A stretch of DNA of 36,566 bases from an uncultured Steroidobacter sp. (GTDB lineage Bacteria > Pseudomonadota > Gammaproteobacteria > Steroidobacterales > Steroidobacteraceae). A program made the translations under genes and the position numbers. How positions within the stretch are numbered: position 1 is the stretch's first letter; each line of letters begins with the position of its first letter. The stretch spans positions 1 to 36,566 of the forward strand of contig CAMLEO010000033.1 in NCBI GenBank assembly GCA_946478975.1, in the 5' to 3' direction. Under the pieces are notes generated by a model. That model was not told the origin of the DNA. It did no database searches and saw nothing but the letters and a program-made list of their open reading frames with translations. Of the stretch, positions 17,962-26,135 are shown piece after piece.

Positions 17962-18864
17962 CTAGCCGAAGACTCGCTTGAGTAGCGAGGGCAGAAACGA
18001 CGTCAGGCCGCCGCTGTCCTCGTCCGGTTCGACTTTGACCAGGCTGGCGCGAATCGCGGCCGGATTGAGTTCGTAGTTACTTGCCGCCACCGGCGCGAGT
18101 GCCGGCGTCGTCGGCGGAGCAGGCGGCACGAGATCTTCCAGCGAACTCGTCGCCGTCTTGGGCGCACTGGTCAGCGCCGACGTGATCGCCGGCGTGCCCG
18201 GCGCAATCGGCAGCGCCTTTCGCTGCGCCAGCCAGCCCACCAGCGGCAGCCATTGCTCCAGATCTTCCCGCACCAAGTTCGGCTTCATCTCGAAAATGCC
18301 CTGGCCGATCTCCGCCGAGCGGATATAAGCCTGCGAATCGCGCAGGGTCGCGATCACCGGGATCTGCAGGTTGTCCAGGAATTTCATCAGCGACTTGTAG
18401 ACCAGCGTCTGTTTCTTGACGCGATTGGCGATCACCGCGATGCGCTGTTCCTCGCGGCCGACCTTCGCAATCAGCAGCAGATTGGAAATGCACTTTGCGG
18501 CGGCGTGAATGTCGATATCCGAGGGCAGCACCGGCACCAGGATCGCCGTTGCGTTGCGTGTGAGATCGGGCAATTTTTGCGGCTCGACCGCGGCCGGCGT
18601 GTCGACGACCAATCGTTGTGTGTCCAGAGGCAACCGAGTGGCGAAGCTGCGAGTTACGCCGGTGTTGCGCTCGAAGCTGGCGATGCCCCGGATCAACGGT
18701 TGATCTTTCACCCGCTTGGACAACCAATGGGTGCTCGAGCCCTGAGCGTCCATGTCCATGAGCGTGGGGCGCAGGCCCTCGACCGCGAAGTAGCTGGCCA
18801 GGTTGGTCGCTATCGTGGTCTTACCGGACCCGCCCTTGGGATTTAATATGAGGATCTTCTGCAT
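17962..18864 (-). CDS. Orphan ParA/MinD-type ATPase with MinD-like C-terminal helix
   Basis: The 300-residue product has the deviant Walker A motif NPKGGSGKTT (signature Lys10, P-loop Lys15), MDMDAQGSS near residue 40 and the Walker B-like VVDTPAA near 87. These define the ParA/MinD family of dimerising ATPases that position cargo on the nucleoid or membrane. No parB gene or parS-like cluster is visible nearby. After the ATPase core (to about residue 212) comes a Pro/Ala/Thr-rich linker of about 70 residues. The protein ends with GGLTSFLPSLLKRVFG, very like the amphipathic membrane-targeting tail of MinD (GFLKRLFGG). This suggests membrane binding rather than plasmid or chromosome partition (inference). 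Confidence 0.9.
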   Translation of the reverse strand: MQKILILNPKGGSGKTTIATNLASYFAVEGLRPTLMDMDAQGSSTHWLSKRVKDQPLIRGIASFERNTGVTRSFATRLPLDTQRLVVDTPAAVEPQKLPDLTRNATAILVPVLPSDIDIHAAAKCISNLLLIAKVGREEQRIAVIANRVKKQTLVYKSLMKFLDNLQIPVIATLRDSQAYIRSAEIGQGIFEMKPNLVREDLEQWLPLVGWLAQRKALPIAPGTPAITSALTSAPKTATSSLEDLVPPAPPTTPALAPVAASNYELNPAAIRASLVKVEPDEDSGGLTSFLPSLLKRVFG

Positions 18865-19034
18865 GACAGACCAACGAGGCGGTGTCGTGATTCAGCCTAC
18901 GCAGCGCCACAATCTGGCGCAAGCTCAGGACTGTGACGATCATCACCGGCCGGGGGTGCCCGTGCTGTGAGTCGCCTCACATCGACCCGAACTGGCGCTC
19001 GCTAGAGTCGTCCCGCGAAACAAGAGGACCCTTC

Positions 19035-19277
19035 ATGGAATTCCTGCTGCTGTGGGCCGACAACCTCGACGATGCGCTGGGCGCTCTGCGCCATCTCGCC
19101 CCAAAAATCCTGGGATTCATTGCAGCTTTCGCCTTATTCGCCGCCACTGGATTCGCCCTGGTGCTCGCGCCCGAAGCGGCGCTGGGCGTCATTGGCCTGA
19201 TCATGTCGGCCTCGCTCATCGAGGCCGTCCGCCGCCGCCGTACGGCGGTCAGTTCGTCTGACGATTCGGACGGCTAA
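19035..19277 (+). CDS. Small membrane protein of unknown function
   Basis: The 80-residue product starts at ATG 19035, supported by AAGAGGA 6 bp upstream. The longer in-frame start at 18933 lacks such a site. The protein has a short N-terminal region (MEFLLLWADNLDDALGAL), then two adjacent hydrophobic stretches (ILGFIAAFALFAATGFALVL and AALGVIGLIMSASLIEAV). A basic/serine tail follows (RRRRTAVSSSDDSDG). This fits a double-spanning hairpin in the inner membrane. No family is recognised. It sits between the divergent ParA-like gene and htpG. Confidence 0.65.
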   Translation: MEFLLLWADNLDDALGALRHLAPKILGFIAAFALFAATGFALVLAPEAALGVIGLIMSASLIEAVRRRRTAVSSSDDSDG

Positions 19278-19315
19278 AAACCTCCTCTCCGCCCGTTCTT
19301 GCTCCCACCCCGCGC

Positions 19316-19343
19316 CTTGAAACCGGCGCGCGGGTCCCCATAA
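19316..19343 (+). promoter_or_regulatory. Sigma-32 (heat-shock) promoter of htpG
   Basis: CTTGAAA (19316-19322), 13 bp, then CCCCATAA (19336-19343) matches the sigma-32 consensus almost perfectly (CTTGAAA, 13-15 bp, CCCCATnT). It lies 50 bp before the htpG start, as expected for a heat-shock-induced chaperone. Confidence 0.88.
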
Positions 19344-19392
19344 GCGCCGACGTCAAATATGATGATCGGCCGGCCTCTATGGAGAGCACAGA

Positions 19393-21360
19393 ATGAACGA
19401 CACGGGCTTGAACGAACCGAAACAATCTGCGGGGCAAACACTGGGCTTTCAGGCGGAGGTGAAGCAGCTGCTGAAGCTGATGATCCATTCGCTGTACAGC
19501 CACAAAGAAATCTTTTTGCGGGAGCTGATCTCCAACGCCTCGGACGCACTCGACAAGCTGCGCTTCGAAGCGCTGTCCAAGCCCGAGCTGCTCGAAGGCG
19601 GCGGCGAGCTTGCAATTACCATCGCCGCCGATCCCAAGGCGCACACGATCACCATCGTCGACAACGGCATCGGCATGAGCCGCCAGGAAGCCATCGAGCA
19701 CCTCGGCACCATCGCCAAGTCGGGCACCGCAGAGTTCCTGTCGCGCCTCACCGGCGACCAGAAAAAAGACGCGCAGCTCATCGGCCAGTTCGGCGTCGGT
19801 TTCTATTCCTCGTTCATCGTTGCCGAGCGCGTTGAAGTGTTCTCGCGCCGCGCCGGCCTCGATGCGGGCGCGGGCGTCCGCTGGGAATCGCAGGGCGAAG
19901 GCGAATTCACCGTGTCAGACATCGAGATGCCGGAGCGCGGCACTCGCATCGTGCTGCATTTGAAAGAAGGCGATCACGACTTCGCCGACGAGTATCGAAT
20001 TCGTTCGCTGGTCCGCAAGTATTCCGACCACATCGCGTTCCCGGTGCGCATGCCGAAGCCGGCGCCGTACAAGGGCCAAGACGACGATCAGGACGAAGAG
20101 AAGAAAGACGAGTCCGTCGTCGCTGAAGTCAGCGCCCCCGAGTATGAGACCGTCAATCACGCCCAGGCCTTGTGGGCGCGCCCGCGCACCGAGCTGAAGG
20201 ACGAGGAATACAAAGAGTTCTATCGTCACGTCACCCACGATTTCACCGATCCGCTCGCGTGGTCGCACGGCAAGGTCGAGGGCAAGAAGGAATACACCAG
20301 CCTGTTGTATGTGCCGTCGCGTGCGCCGTATGACCTGTGGCATCGCGAAGGCGCCCGCGGCCTGAAGTTATATGTGCGTCGCGTGTTCATCATGGACGAC
20401 GCCGAACAGTTCCTGCCGCTGTATTTGCGCTTCATCAAGGGCGTGGTCGATTCCGCCGATCTGCCGCTCAACATCTCGCGCGAGATGCTGCAGCAGGATC
20501 CGTCCATCGACACCATTCGCACCGGCCTGACCCGTCGCGTGCTCGACATGCTGGGCAAGCTCGCGAAGGATGAGCCGGAGAAATACGCGACCTTCTGGAA
20601 GGAATTCGGCACGGTGCTGAAGGAAGGTCCGGCCGAAGATCACGCCAATCGCGAGCGCATCGCCAAGCTGCTGCGTTTCTCCAGCACGCTGGCCGACAAG
20701 CCCGAAGCGGACGTGTCGCTCGAGGACTACGTCGGGCGCATGAAGGAAGGTCAGAAAGAAATCTACTACGTGATCGCCGACTCGTTCACCGCGGCGAAGT
20801 CGAGCCCGCACCTGGAAGTGCTGCGAAAGAAGGGCATCGAGGTGCTGCTGCTGTCCGATCGCGTTGATGAGTGGCTGGTCGATCATCTGCGCGAGTTCGA
20901 TGGCAAGCAGCTGAAGAACGTTGCGCGCGGACAGCTGGATTTTTCGGCGATTCAGTCGGACGAGGAAAAGAAGGCCCAGGAAGATTTGTCGAAGGAGCAC
21001 GCGGCGTTGATCGAGCGCGTGAAAAAGTCGCTGGAAGATCGCGTCAGCGACGTGCGTGTCACTGCGCGCCTTGCCGATTCTCCGGCGTGTCTCGTGCTCG
21101 GCGAGCACGACATGGGCGCGCAGATGCGGCGCATCCTGGAAGCGGCGGGACAAAAGACGCCCGCGACCAAGCCCATCCTGGAATTGAACCCGACGCATCC
21201 GTTGCTGCAGCGGATCGAGAATACCTCCGAGGATGCGGAGTTCAACGACCTGTCGATGCTGCTGTTCGAGCAGGCGACCCTGGCCGACGGCGGCCAATTG
21301 CCCGAGCCGGCGGCGTTCGTGCAGCGCCTGAATCGTTTGTTGATGAAGAGCGCCTCCTGA
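19393..21360 (+). CDS. htpG: Molecular chaperone HtpG (Hsp90)
   Basis: The 655-residue product carries the full Hsp90 layout. The N-terminal GHKL ATPase holds [34 protein letters not shown] lid residues, and [14 protein letters not shown] at about residues 132-146. A middle domain ([13 protein letters not shown]) and a C-terminal dimerisation domain follow. A short acidic linker ([14 protein letters not shown], near 235) joins the first two domains. It is an ATP-dependent cytoplasmic chaperone. A sigma-32 promoter precedes it. GGAGAGCACAGA before the ATG provides the ribosome-binding site. The FKBP lipoprotein follows within 15 bp, so a folding-factor operon is likely. Confidence 0.98.
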   Translation: MNDTGLNEPKQSAGQTLGFQAEVKQLLKLMIHSLYSHKEIFLRELISNASDALDKLRFEALSKPELLEGGGELAITIAADPKAHTITIVDNGIGMSRQEAIEHLGTIAKSGTAEFLSRLTGDQKKDAQLIGQFGVGFYSSFIVAERVEVFSRRAGLDAGAGVRWESQGEGEFTVSDIEMPERGTRIVLHLKEGDHDFADEYRIRSLVRKYSDHIAFPVRMPKPAPYKGQDDDQDEEKKDESVVAEVSAPEYETVNHAQALWARPRTELKDEEYKEFYRHVTHDFTDPLAWSHGKVEGKKEYTSLLYVPSRAPYDLWHREGARGLKLYVRRVFIMDDAEQFLPLYLRFIKGVVDSADLPLNISREMLQQDPSIDTIRTGLTRRVLDMLGKLAKDEPEKYATFWKEFGTVLKEGPAEDHANRERIAKLLRFSSTLADKPEADVSLEDYVGRMKEGQKEIYYVIADSFTAAKSSPHLEVLRKKGIEVLLLSDRVDEWLVDHLREFDGKQLKNVARGQLDFSAIQSDEEKKAQEDLSKEHAALIERVKKSLEDRVSDVRVTARLADSPACLVLGEHDMGAQMRRILEAAGQKTPATKPILELNPTHPLLQRIENTSEDAEFNDLSMLLFEQATLADGGQLPEPAAFVQRLNRLLMKSAS

Positions 21361-21374
21361 TACGTGAGATGCAC

Positions 21375-21839
21375 ATGAATAACAAACATCGGGCGGCGGC
21401 GGCGATTGCCGCCGCCCTGCTCATCGCTGGCTGCGGCAAACAAACACCGCCGCCGACCACCGCGACCGTCACTGCGCCGATCACGCAGCTTCAGAAAATA
21501 GATGTCGTCAAAGGAACGGGCGAGGGCATTTCGGCCGGGCAGCAGGCCGTCGTGCACTACACCGGCTGGTTGTACGACCCGTCGACGCAGGATCACAAAG
21601 GCAAGCAGTTCGACAGCTCGCGCGAGCGCGGCCAGCCGTTTCGTTTCACGATCGGCGCCGGCGGGGTGATCAAAGGTTGGGAAGAGGGCGTGCAGGGAAT
21701 GCAGGCCGGCGGCCAGCGTCAGCTGGTGATTCCGCCGGACCTGGGCTACGGCGCGACTGGCGCCGGCGGCGGCGTGATTCCGCCGAACGCGACGCTGTTG
21801 TTCGATATCGAGCTGCTGGCGATCGAGCCGGCGCCGTAA
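21375..21839 (+). CDS. FKBP-type peptidyl-prolyl isomerase, lipoprotein
   Basis: The 154-residue product has a lipoprotein signal with lipobox LIAGC (Cys20), a short Thr/Pro spacer and one FKBP domain from about residue 38. Hallmarks are [71 protein letters not shown] residues. It catalyses cis-trans isomerisation of prolyl bonds in the envelope. The start could also be ATG 21369; 21375 was chosen because it gives the cleaner lipoprotein signal. It lies directly after htpG and may share its heat-shock promoter. It ends one base before the convergent PEBP gene. Confidence 0.92.
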   Translation: MNNKHRAAAAIAAALLIAGCGKQTPPPTTATVTAPITQLQKIDVVKGTGEGISAGQQAVVHYTGWLYDPSTQDHKGKQFDSSRERGQPFRFTIGAGGVIKGWEEGVQGMQAGGQRQLVIPPDLGYGATGAGGGVIPPNATLLFDIELLAIEPAP

Positions 21840-21840
21840 G

Positions 21841-22470
21841 TTACTTCTGCAATTTGGGATTGAGCGAGTAAGTACCGGTCAGCGTGGCCTGCGCCAGGAT
21901 GTGCGGCTTGATGGCTTGCAGCGCCTGCTGACCGGTGAATTCGCCTTCGATCGGCGCGCGTGCGCAGCTCAGCGCATACACCGTGAAGTTATAGTGATGC
22001 ACGCGCTCGTCGTTCCACGGCGGGCACGGGCCGTCGTAACCGAGATACGTGCCTTTCATGTCGGCGTCGCTGGCAAACCAGCCGGTGTAATCGTTCACAC
22101 CCTGGCGCGCGCCGGCCGGGCCGCCGAGTTGTTTCTTGCCGCCGGCGACGATGCCCTTGGAGCATTCGCCGGCTTTGATCTGCGTCACCTGGGCCGGAAT
22201 ATCGACCATCACCCAGTGATAGAAATCCACTCGCGGCAGGTCGGCTTTGACTGTCCTGCCTTCCTGGTTCACGTCGTCCGGCTTGCTCGGCACATCGGGA
22301 TCGACGCAGATCAGCGCAAAGCTGCGCGTCTGCGCCGGAGCGTCGCTCCATTGCAGCTGCGGGTTGTGATTGTCAGTCAGCCGGATGTGCAATACCGGAT
22401 CCGGCGCGCCGAAGGCAAATTGCTCCGGGATGGCCTGGTTGGGCTGAAAGCTGGTCGACGTGAGCTTCAT
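21841..22470 (-). CDS. YbhB/YbcL family PEBP-like protein
   Basis: The 209-residue product belongs to the phosphatidylethanolamine-binding/Raf-kinase-inhibitor-like family. The ligand-site motif CVDPDVPSKPDDV lies near residue 58. HWVMVDIP and the segment GYDGPCPPWNDERVHHYNFT (about 150-170) follow. Bacterial members are of unclear function; the fold binds small anionic ligands. The ATG at 22470 was chosen because the homologous region begins with MKLTSTSF; the extension to 22536 adds unrelated residues. No signal peptide is seen, so it should be cytoplasmic. It converges on the FKBP gene with one base between the stops. Confidence 0.9.
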   Translation of the reverse strand: MKLTSTSFQPNQAIPEQFAFGAPDPVLHIRLTDNHNPQLQWSDAPAQTRSFALICVDPDVPSKPDDVNQEGRTVKADLPRVDFYHWVMVDIPAQVTQIKAGECSKGIVAGGKKQLGGPAGARQGVNDYTGWFASDADMKGTYLGYDGPCPPWNDERVHHYNFTVYALSCARAPIEGEFTGQQALQAIKPHILAQATLTGTYSLNPKLQK

Positions 22471-22579
22471 GGGCGTCTCGCGAGTCGGTAAAAGCCAGAT
22501 ACGAAAGAATCCCGTCAGGGCGCTCGATGTTCCCAAAATGCTACCCTGGCGGCCGCAGCTTCACATATCTGTAGCGACA

Positions 22580-23218
22580 ATGGTTTCAGCGCCCACACCT
22601 GCTCAATCCGTAACTGTCCGGGGTCCGGCCGGGGACCTGGAAGCATTGCTGGATATACCGGCCACCGCGACAGCGAACGCTGTGGCGGTGATCTGTCATC
22701 CGCATCCGCTGCATGGTGGGACGATGACGAACAAAGTCGTGCACACACTCGCCAAGGCGTTCAACGACGTGGGCGCACCCGCGGTGAGATTCAACTATCG
22801 CGGTGTGGGCGCGAGCGCTGGTACGTATGACGACGGCAATGGTGAAACGCACGATGCGCTGGCTGTGCTCGATTGGGCCGCGGAGCGTTTTCCCGGCGCG
22901 CAACTCTGGTTGGGCGGTTTTTCCTTCGGTGGCGCGGTGGCTGTTCGCGCAGCGGCTGCTTCATCTCGCGTTTCACGATTGGTGACAGTGGCGCCGGCCA
23001 TTCGCAAGGTGAGCGTCGACACGAACATGCTGCCGCGGTGTCCGTGGCTGATCGTGCAAGGGGATCGCGATGAGCTGGTGGACCCGGCGGATATCAAGAG
23101 TTGGGTGCAAGCGCTCTCGGTGCAGCCGCGCCTGGCGATGCTGAGCGGCGTGGAACACTTCTTTCACGGCCGCTTGAACGATCTGCGGACCGCGGTGGTG
23201 AGCTGGCTCTCGGAGTAA
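22580..23218 (+). CDS. Alpha/beta hydrolase
   Basis: The 212-residue product is a small alpha/beta hydrolase. It has the oxyanion segment VICHPHPLHGGTMTNKVV near residue 35, and RFNYRGVGASAG. The nucleophile elbow is GGFSFGG with Ser115, GDRDELVD supplies the acid, and His193 (GVEHFFHG) completes the triad. This pattern is typical of the short YcjY/KTSC-like hydrolases annotated in many proteobacteria; the substrate is unknown. The ATG at 22580 was chosen because conservation starts soon after; ATG 22538 and 22460 would add unconserved residues. It lies 3 bp before the TerB-like gene, so the two are probably co-transcribed. Confidence 0.88.
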   Translation: MVSAPTPAQSVTVRGPAGDLEALLDIPATATANAVAVICHPHPLHGGTMTNKVVHTLAKAFNDVGAPAVRFNYRGVGASAGTYDDGNGETHDALAVLDWAAERFPGAQLWLGGFSFGGAVAVRAAAASSRVSRLVTVAPAIRKVSVDTNMLPRCPWLIVQGDRDELVDPADIKSWVQALSVQPRLAMLSGVEHFFHGRLNDLRTAVVSWLSE

Positions 23219-23221
23219 GCA

Positions 23222-23674
23222 ATGTTGCTCGGGCAGTTGAAAAAGATATTTGGCGAACAGGCGGCGACGCGCGGCGTACTGGAGGATCGCGAGCCGTTCG
23301 AGCTGGCGACAGCGGCGCTGCTGCTCGAGCTGGCGCGCGCGGATTTTTCCGAGTCGGAAGCCGAGGTGGCGGCAATTCGCCAGGTGTTACAGAAGCGGTT
23401 TCAACTGACCGATCAGGCGCTGGACGAGCTGATGGTGAACGCCGCGAAGCGCGCCGACAAGGCGACGTCGCTGCACGAATTCACGCATCGCTTGAATCGC
23501 GAGCTGCCGGAGGCGGACAAGCTTGCGATCGTGGAAATGCTCTGGCGTGTCAGCCACGCCGACGGTCGAATCGATAAACACGAGGAGCAACTGGTGCAGC
23601 GGATTGCGGGGCTGCTGCACATTTCGGATCGCGACCGGGTGCGCTTGAAGCTGAAGGTGGTCGTCGATCAGTGA
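23222..23674 (+). CDS. TerB-like (tellurite-resistance B family) protein
   Basis: The 150-residue all-helical protein matches the TerB domain. Two related halves carry ELARADFSESEAEVAAIRQVL (shortened here to its key acidic pattern near residues 38-58) and WRVSHADGRIDKHEEQLV near 117-133. The DGRIDKHEE acidic loop is the likely metal site. TerB-fold proteins occur in tellurite-resistance operons and in many general stress contexts; this stand-alone copy does not by itself indicate tellurite resistance. It follows the alpha/beta hydrolase by 3 bp. A GC-rich hairpin lies between its stop and the convergent HU gene. Confidence 0.88.
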   Translation: MLLGQLKKIFGEQAATRGVLEDREPFELATAALLLELARADFSESEAEVAAIRQVLQKRFQLTDQALDELMVNAAKRADKATSLHEFTHRLNRELPEADKLAIVEMLWRVSHADGRIDKHEEQLVQRIAGLLHISDRDRVRLKLKVVVDQ

Positions 23675-23683
23675 AACTCCAAC

Positions 23684-23704
23684 AGCGCCGCCGAGGGCGG
23701 CGCT
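23684..23704. terminator. Possible bidirectional hairpin between terB-like and HU genes
   Basis: AGCGCCGCC, loop GAG, GGCGGCGCT is a perfect 9-bp stem in the 47-bp gap between convergent genes. No T-run follows on either strand, so intrinsic termination is uncertain. Its position suggests a transcript-end structure. Confidence 0.45.
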
Positions 23705-23721
23705 GCGGAGGGCGGTGAATA

Positions 23722-24033
23722 TTAGTTCACCATTTCCTTGAGGCTCTTCAGCGCCGCGATACGCACTTTCTTGCTGGCGGGCTTGGCCTTGAACGTCATC
23801 TTTTCGCCGGTGAAGGGGTTGATGCCTTCGCGGGCCTTGGTGGCCGGCTTCTTCACAACCTTCATCTTCAGCAGGCCCGGAAGGGTGAACAGTCCCGAAC
23901 CCTTCAGGCTCTTCTTCACTACGCCGCCGAGCGCTTCAAACACATCCGACACCTGCTTCTTGGCGAGGCCAGTGTCTTTGGAAATCTGAGCAAGGATCTC
24001 CGACTTGGTCGGCGCAGCATTCTTTTTTGCCAT
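23722..24033 (-). CDS. HU-family DNA-binding protein
   Basis: The 103-residue product is an HU/IHF-type nucleoid protein. It has an N-terminal helical part (TKSEILAQISKDTGLAKKQV), FTLPGLLKMKVVKKPATKAR in the beta-arm region and GINPFTGEKMTFKAK, the counterpart of GRNPQTGE in HU. It binds and bends DNA as a dimer. The ATG at 24033 is supported by GAGGAGA upstream; the longer reading to 24102 has no such site. Compared with E. coli HU (90 residues) it has a lysine-rich N-terminal extension and a slightly longer C-terminus. The 173 bp upstream, to 24206, hold no gene I can support. Confidence 0.93.
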   Translation of the reverse strand: MAKKNAAPTKSEILAQISKDTGLAKKQVSDVFEALGGVVKKSLKGSGLFTLPGLLKMKVVKKPATKAREGINPFTGEKMTFKAKPASKKVRIAALKSLKEMVN

Positions 24034-24206
24034 TTGTAGTCTCTCCTCAAGTAAGTGACAAATCGCGCCGTCTGAAAGGGGAGCGGCCGCGGGCAATTGC
24101 AAGACGCGCGGGAAAATAGCACAAGATTTGCCGCGAATTAAGCAGCGAAGCGACTTTTTTGCCTATTTTTTCAGGCTCGCGCGCGTCATGCTTCGTCAAG
24201 CTCGGG

Positions 24207-24719
24207 TCAATCGCTGACGAATTCACGTTTGAGCTTGACGTTGAAGGGCTGCGCTTCGCCCTGGGGAGTCACGGAGATGTCGAACACCAGGATTTCCGAG
24301 CCGGCAATCGACACGTCGCCGATGTAATAGATCGCTTCGCCTTCGGACACCCGGCGCAGCTGCAGGTCCTTCAGCTGACCGTTCAAGTTGTAGGCGTCGG
24401 CGGTGACCGTCGCTTCCACCGGCTTGCGCGGCGCGTGCTCGGCTTCCTTGCGCAGGACAGTGACATTGAGCATGACCCGATTGCGACTGCGCTGAATGCC
24501 GTAGATGCGGGCGATGTCGGCGCCGAGCTCGTCGGTGCGCAGGGCATTGAAGTGAACTTCGTAATTTCCGAAGTCCTTGAAGGTTTCATCCAGCGCCTGG
24601 GCGGGCATGGCGCGCTGTTCCGGCTTCTCCGTGCAGCCGTTCAACAGCGTCAGCCCCGCTAGTACCGTCAGCGCGAGCGTGATCCGGGCGGCGGCTTGGA
24701 GGCGTGTTTTTCTGAGCAC
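24207..24719 (-). CDS. DUF4426 lipoprotein
   Basis: The 170-residue product has a lipoprotein signal with lipobox LLNGC (Cys29). It then matches the DUF4426 family in FGNYEVHFNALRTDELGADI and YGIQRSRNRVMLNVTV, followed by a beta-rich remainder ending in KREFVSD. The function of DUF4426 is unknown. In Pseudomonas and Vibrio relatives the gene lies near proC-yggT and metXW, and here it is the last gene of the yggS-proC-yggT operon, without metXW. The start is GTG 24719 (GGGAGAAC upstream). The longer ATG reading overlaps yggT in another frame and is rejected. Confidence 0.88.
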   Translation of the reverse strand: MLRKTRLQAAARITLALTVLAGLTLLNGCTEKPEQRAMPAQALDETFKDFGNYEVHFNALRTDELGADIARIYGIQRSRNRVMLNVTVLRKEAEHAPRKPVEATVTADAYNLNGQLKDLQLRRVSEGEAIYYIGDVSIAGSEILVFDISVTPQGEAQPFNVKLKREFVSD

Positions 24720-24775
24720 CGGCGTTCTCCCCAACGAGCGACGTGGAGAGAGATTTATAGCACCGATCGAAAGCG

Positions 24776-25306
24776 TCAGGTGATCGCGATCTGTAGCGCC
24801 TGCAGACCGATGATGACGAACAGCGCCGAGAAATCGATGCCGCCCAACGGGGGAATGATGCGACGAACGGGTCGCAGCAGCGGCTCGCACAGGCTGTCGA
24901 GCAGCGCCGCCGCCGGGCTGGAGGCGCCCGGTGCGATCCAGCTCAGGATGGCATAGAGAATCAAGGCGAAGGTGTAGAAGCGGATCACCGTGATCAGCAG
25001 CGTCAGGAACACCACGTAAACGAATGCGCCCGGGGTCGCGATGTAATAGCCGCCGAGCAGCCACATGGTGGCGATCGCCGCCGCCTGCACGATGATCAAT
25101 GCGACGATCGACGCCGTATCCACTTTGCCGATCGGCGGCAACACTCGCCGCAGCGGCAACACCAATGGATTGGTGAGTCGGATCACCGCCTGCGACAGCT
25201 GATTGCGCGAGTCCGCCCGCGCCAGCGGCAGCAGAACGCGCAATAAGAACACCATGACCAGCAGCACCTGCAGGAGCGTGCCGACGATGAATCGTATGGA
25301 TTCCAT
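24776..25306 (-). CDS. yggT: YggT family integral membrane protein
   Basis: The 176-residue product has two YGGT repeats, each a hydrophobic pair around a conserved amphipathic segment: NPLVLPLRRVLPPIGKVD near residue 47 and EPLLRPVRRIIPPLGGID near 142. Four membrane segments are expected in the inner membrane. YggT has been linked to osmotic or ion-related functions and to division-related SepF/YlmG neighbourhoods in other bacteria, but the molecular role is unclear. It follows proC by 7 bp within the yggS-proC-yggT-DUF4426 operon. Confidence 0.94.
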   Translation of the reverse strand: MESIRFIVGTLLQVLLVMVFLLRVLLPLARADSRNQLSQAVIRLTNPLVLPLRRVLPPIGKVDTASIVALIIVQAAAIATMWLLGGYYIATPGAFVYVVFLTLLITVIRFYTFALILYAILSWIAPGASSPAAALLDSLCEPLLRPVRRIIPPLGGIDFSALFVIIGLQALQIAIT

Positions 25307-25313
25307 GATCGAG

Positions 25314-26135
25314 TTAGTTGCTGCCCAAGTCTTTTGCCAGTTGCGCCGAGCGTTGTGCGGCGGCGGCTACGGCTTGCGAAAAGATAGCACGGACGTTGTT
25401 GGCATCGAGATGCTTGAGCGCAGCTTCAGTGGTGCCGCCCTTGGATGTCACTTGTTGACGCAGCGTGGCGGGTGAGTCGCTGGCTGCATGCGCCATCAAG
25501 CCTGAACCGTACGCGGTCTCTACCGCAAGCTTGCGCGCGACCTGAGGCGAAAGTCCGAGCTCCTGGCCGGCGGCTTCGAGCATTTCGATCAAGAGGAAGA
25601 AATACGCCGGGCCGCTGCCGGAAATCGCCGTCACCGTATCCATGTCGGTTTCGCGATCCACCCACAACGTAGCGCCAACCGCGGCAAGGATTTCTTCCGC
25701 GAGCGTGCGGCTCGCCGCCGGCACGGACTCGCTGGCATATAAAGCAGTCACGCCGCAGCCTTGCAGCGCTGGACGATTGGGCATGCAGCGCACGACATCG
25801 ATGCCGCCCGCCCAGCGTTGAATATCCGAGGCGAGAATGCCGGCGGCAATCGAAATCAACAATGGACGACGCTGTAACAGTTGTGACTGTATGCCATCGA
25901 CGACGTTGCGCATCTCTTGCGGCTTGACTGCAAGCAACACCACATCCGCATCGCGCACCGCTGCAGTGTTGTCGCTGACCGCCGTCACGTTGTAATCGGC
26001 CTTCAACGCTTGCAGCGTCGGCGCATAAGGATCCGACACGATGAGCTGCGACGCGCTCACGCCCTTGGCGATCAATCCCCCGATCAGGCTGCGGCCCATG
26101 TTGCCGCCGCCGATGAATGCGATGCGTTGTTTCAT
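25314..26135 (-). CDS. proC: Pyrroline-5-carboxylate reductase
   Basis: The 273-residue product matches ProC in length and motifs. It has the NAD(P)-binding IAFIGGGNMG at residues 5-14, LLAVKPQEM, VVRCMPNRPA and the signature SGSGPAYFFLLIEML, ending with the helical dimer domain. It reduces 1-pyrroline-5-carboxylate to proline with NAD(P)H in the last step of proline synthesis. The ATG at 26135 overlaps the yggS stop by 4 bp (ATGA), giving translational coupling, and yggT follows 7 bp later. Confidence 0.97.
   Translation of the reverse strand: MKQRIAFIGGGNMGRSLIGGLIAKGVSASQLIVSDPYAPTLQALKADYNVTAVSDNTAAVRDADVVLLAVKPQEMRNVVDGIQSQLLQRRPLLISIAAGILASDIQRWAGGIDVVRCMPNRPALQGCGVTALYASESVPAASRTLAEEILAAVGATLWVDRETDMDTVTAISGSGPAYFFLLIEMLEAAGQELGLSPQVARKLAVETAYGSGLMAHAASDSPATLRQQVTSKGGTTEAALKHLDANNVRAIFSQAVAAAAQRSAQLAKDLGSN

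Noticed and set aside
17962..18864. Plasmid or chromosome partition locus
   Set aside because: No ParB-like gene, no parS-like repeats and no replication genes nearby; the C-terminal tail points elsewhere.
18933..19034. Upstream extension of the small membrane protein, containing a CPCCE motif
   Set aside because: No ribosome-binding site at 18933, whereas AAGAGGA sits correctly before ATG 19035.
20368..21297. 309-codon minus-strand frame opposite htpG
   Set aside because: HtpG is unambiguous on the plus strand; the antisense product looks like low-complexity shadow coding.
23222..23674. Tellurite-resistance determinant
   Set aside because: A single TerB-fold gene without terA, terC, terD or terE relatives does not support a tellurite-resistance locus.
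24100..24206. Possible terminator or small RNA in the AT-richer gap between HU and DUF4426 genes
   Set aside because: Short T-runs occur but no stable stem precedes them; nothing supports an RNA gene.
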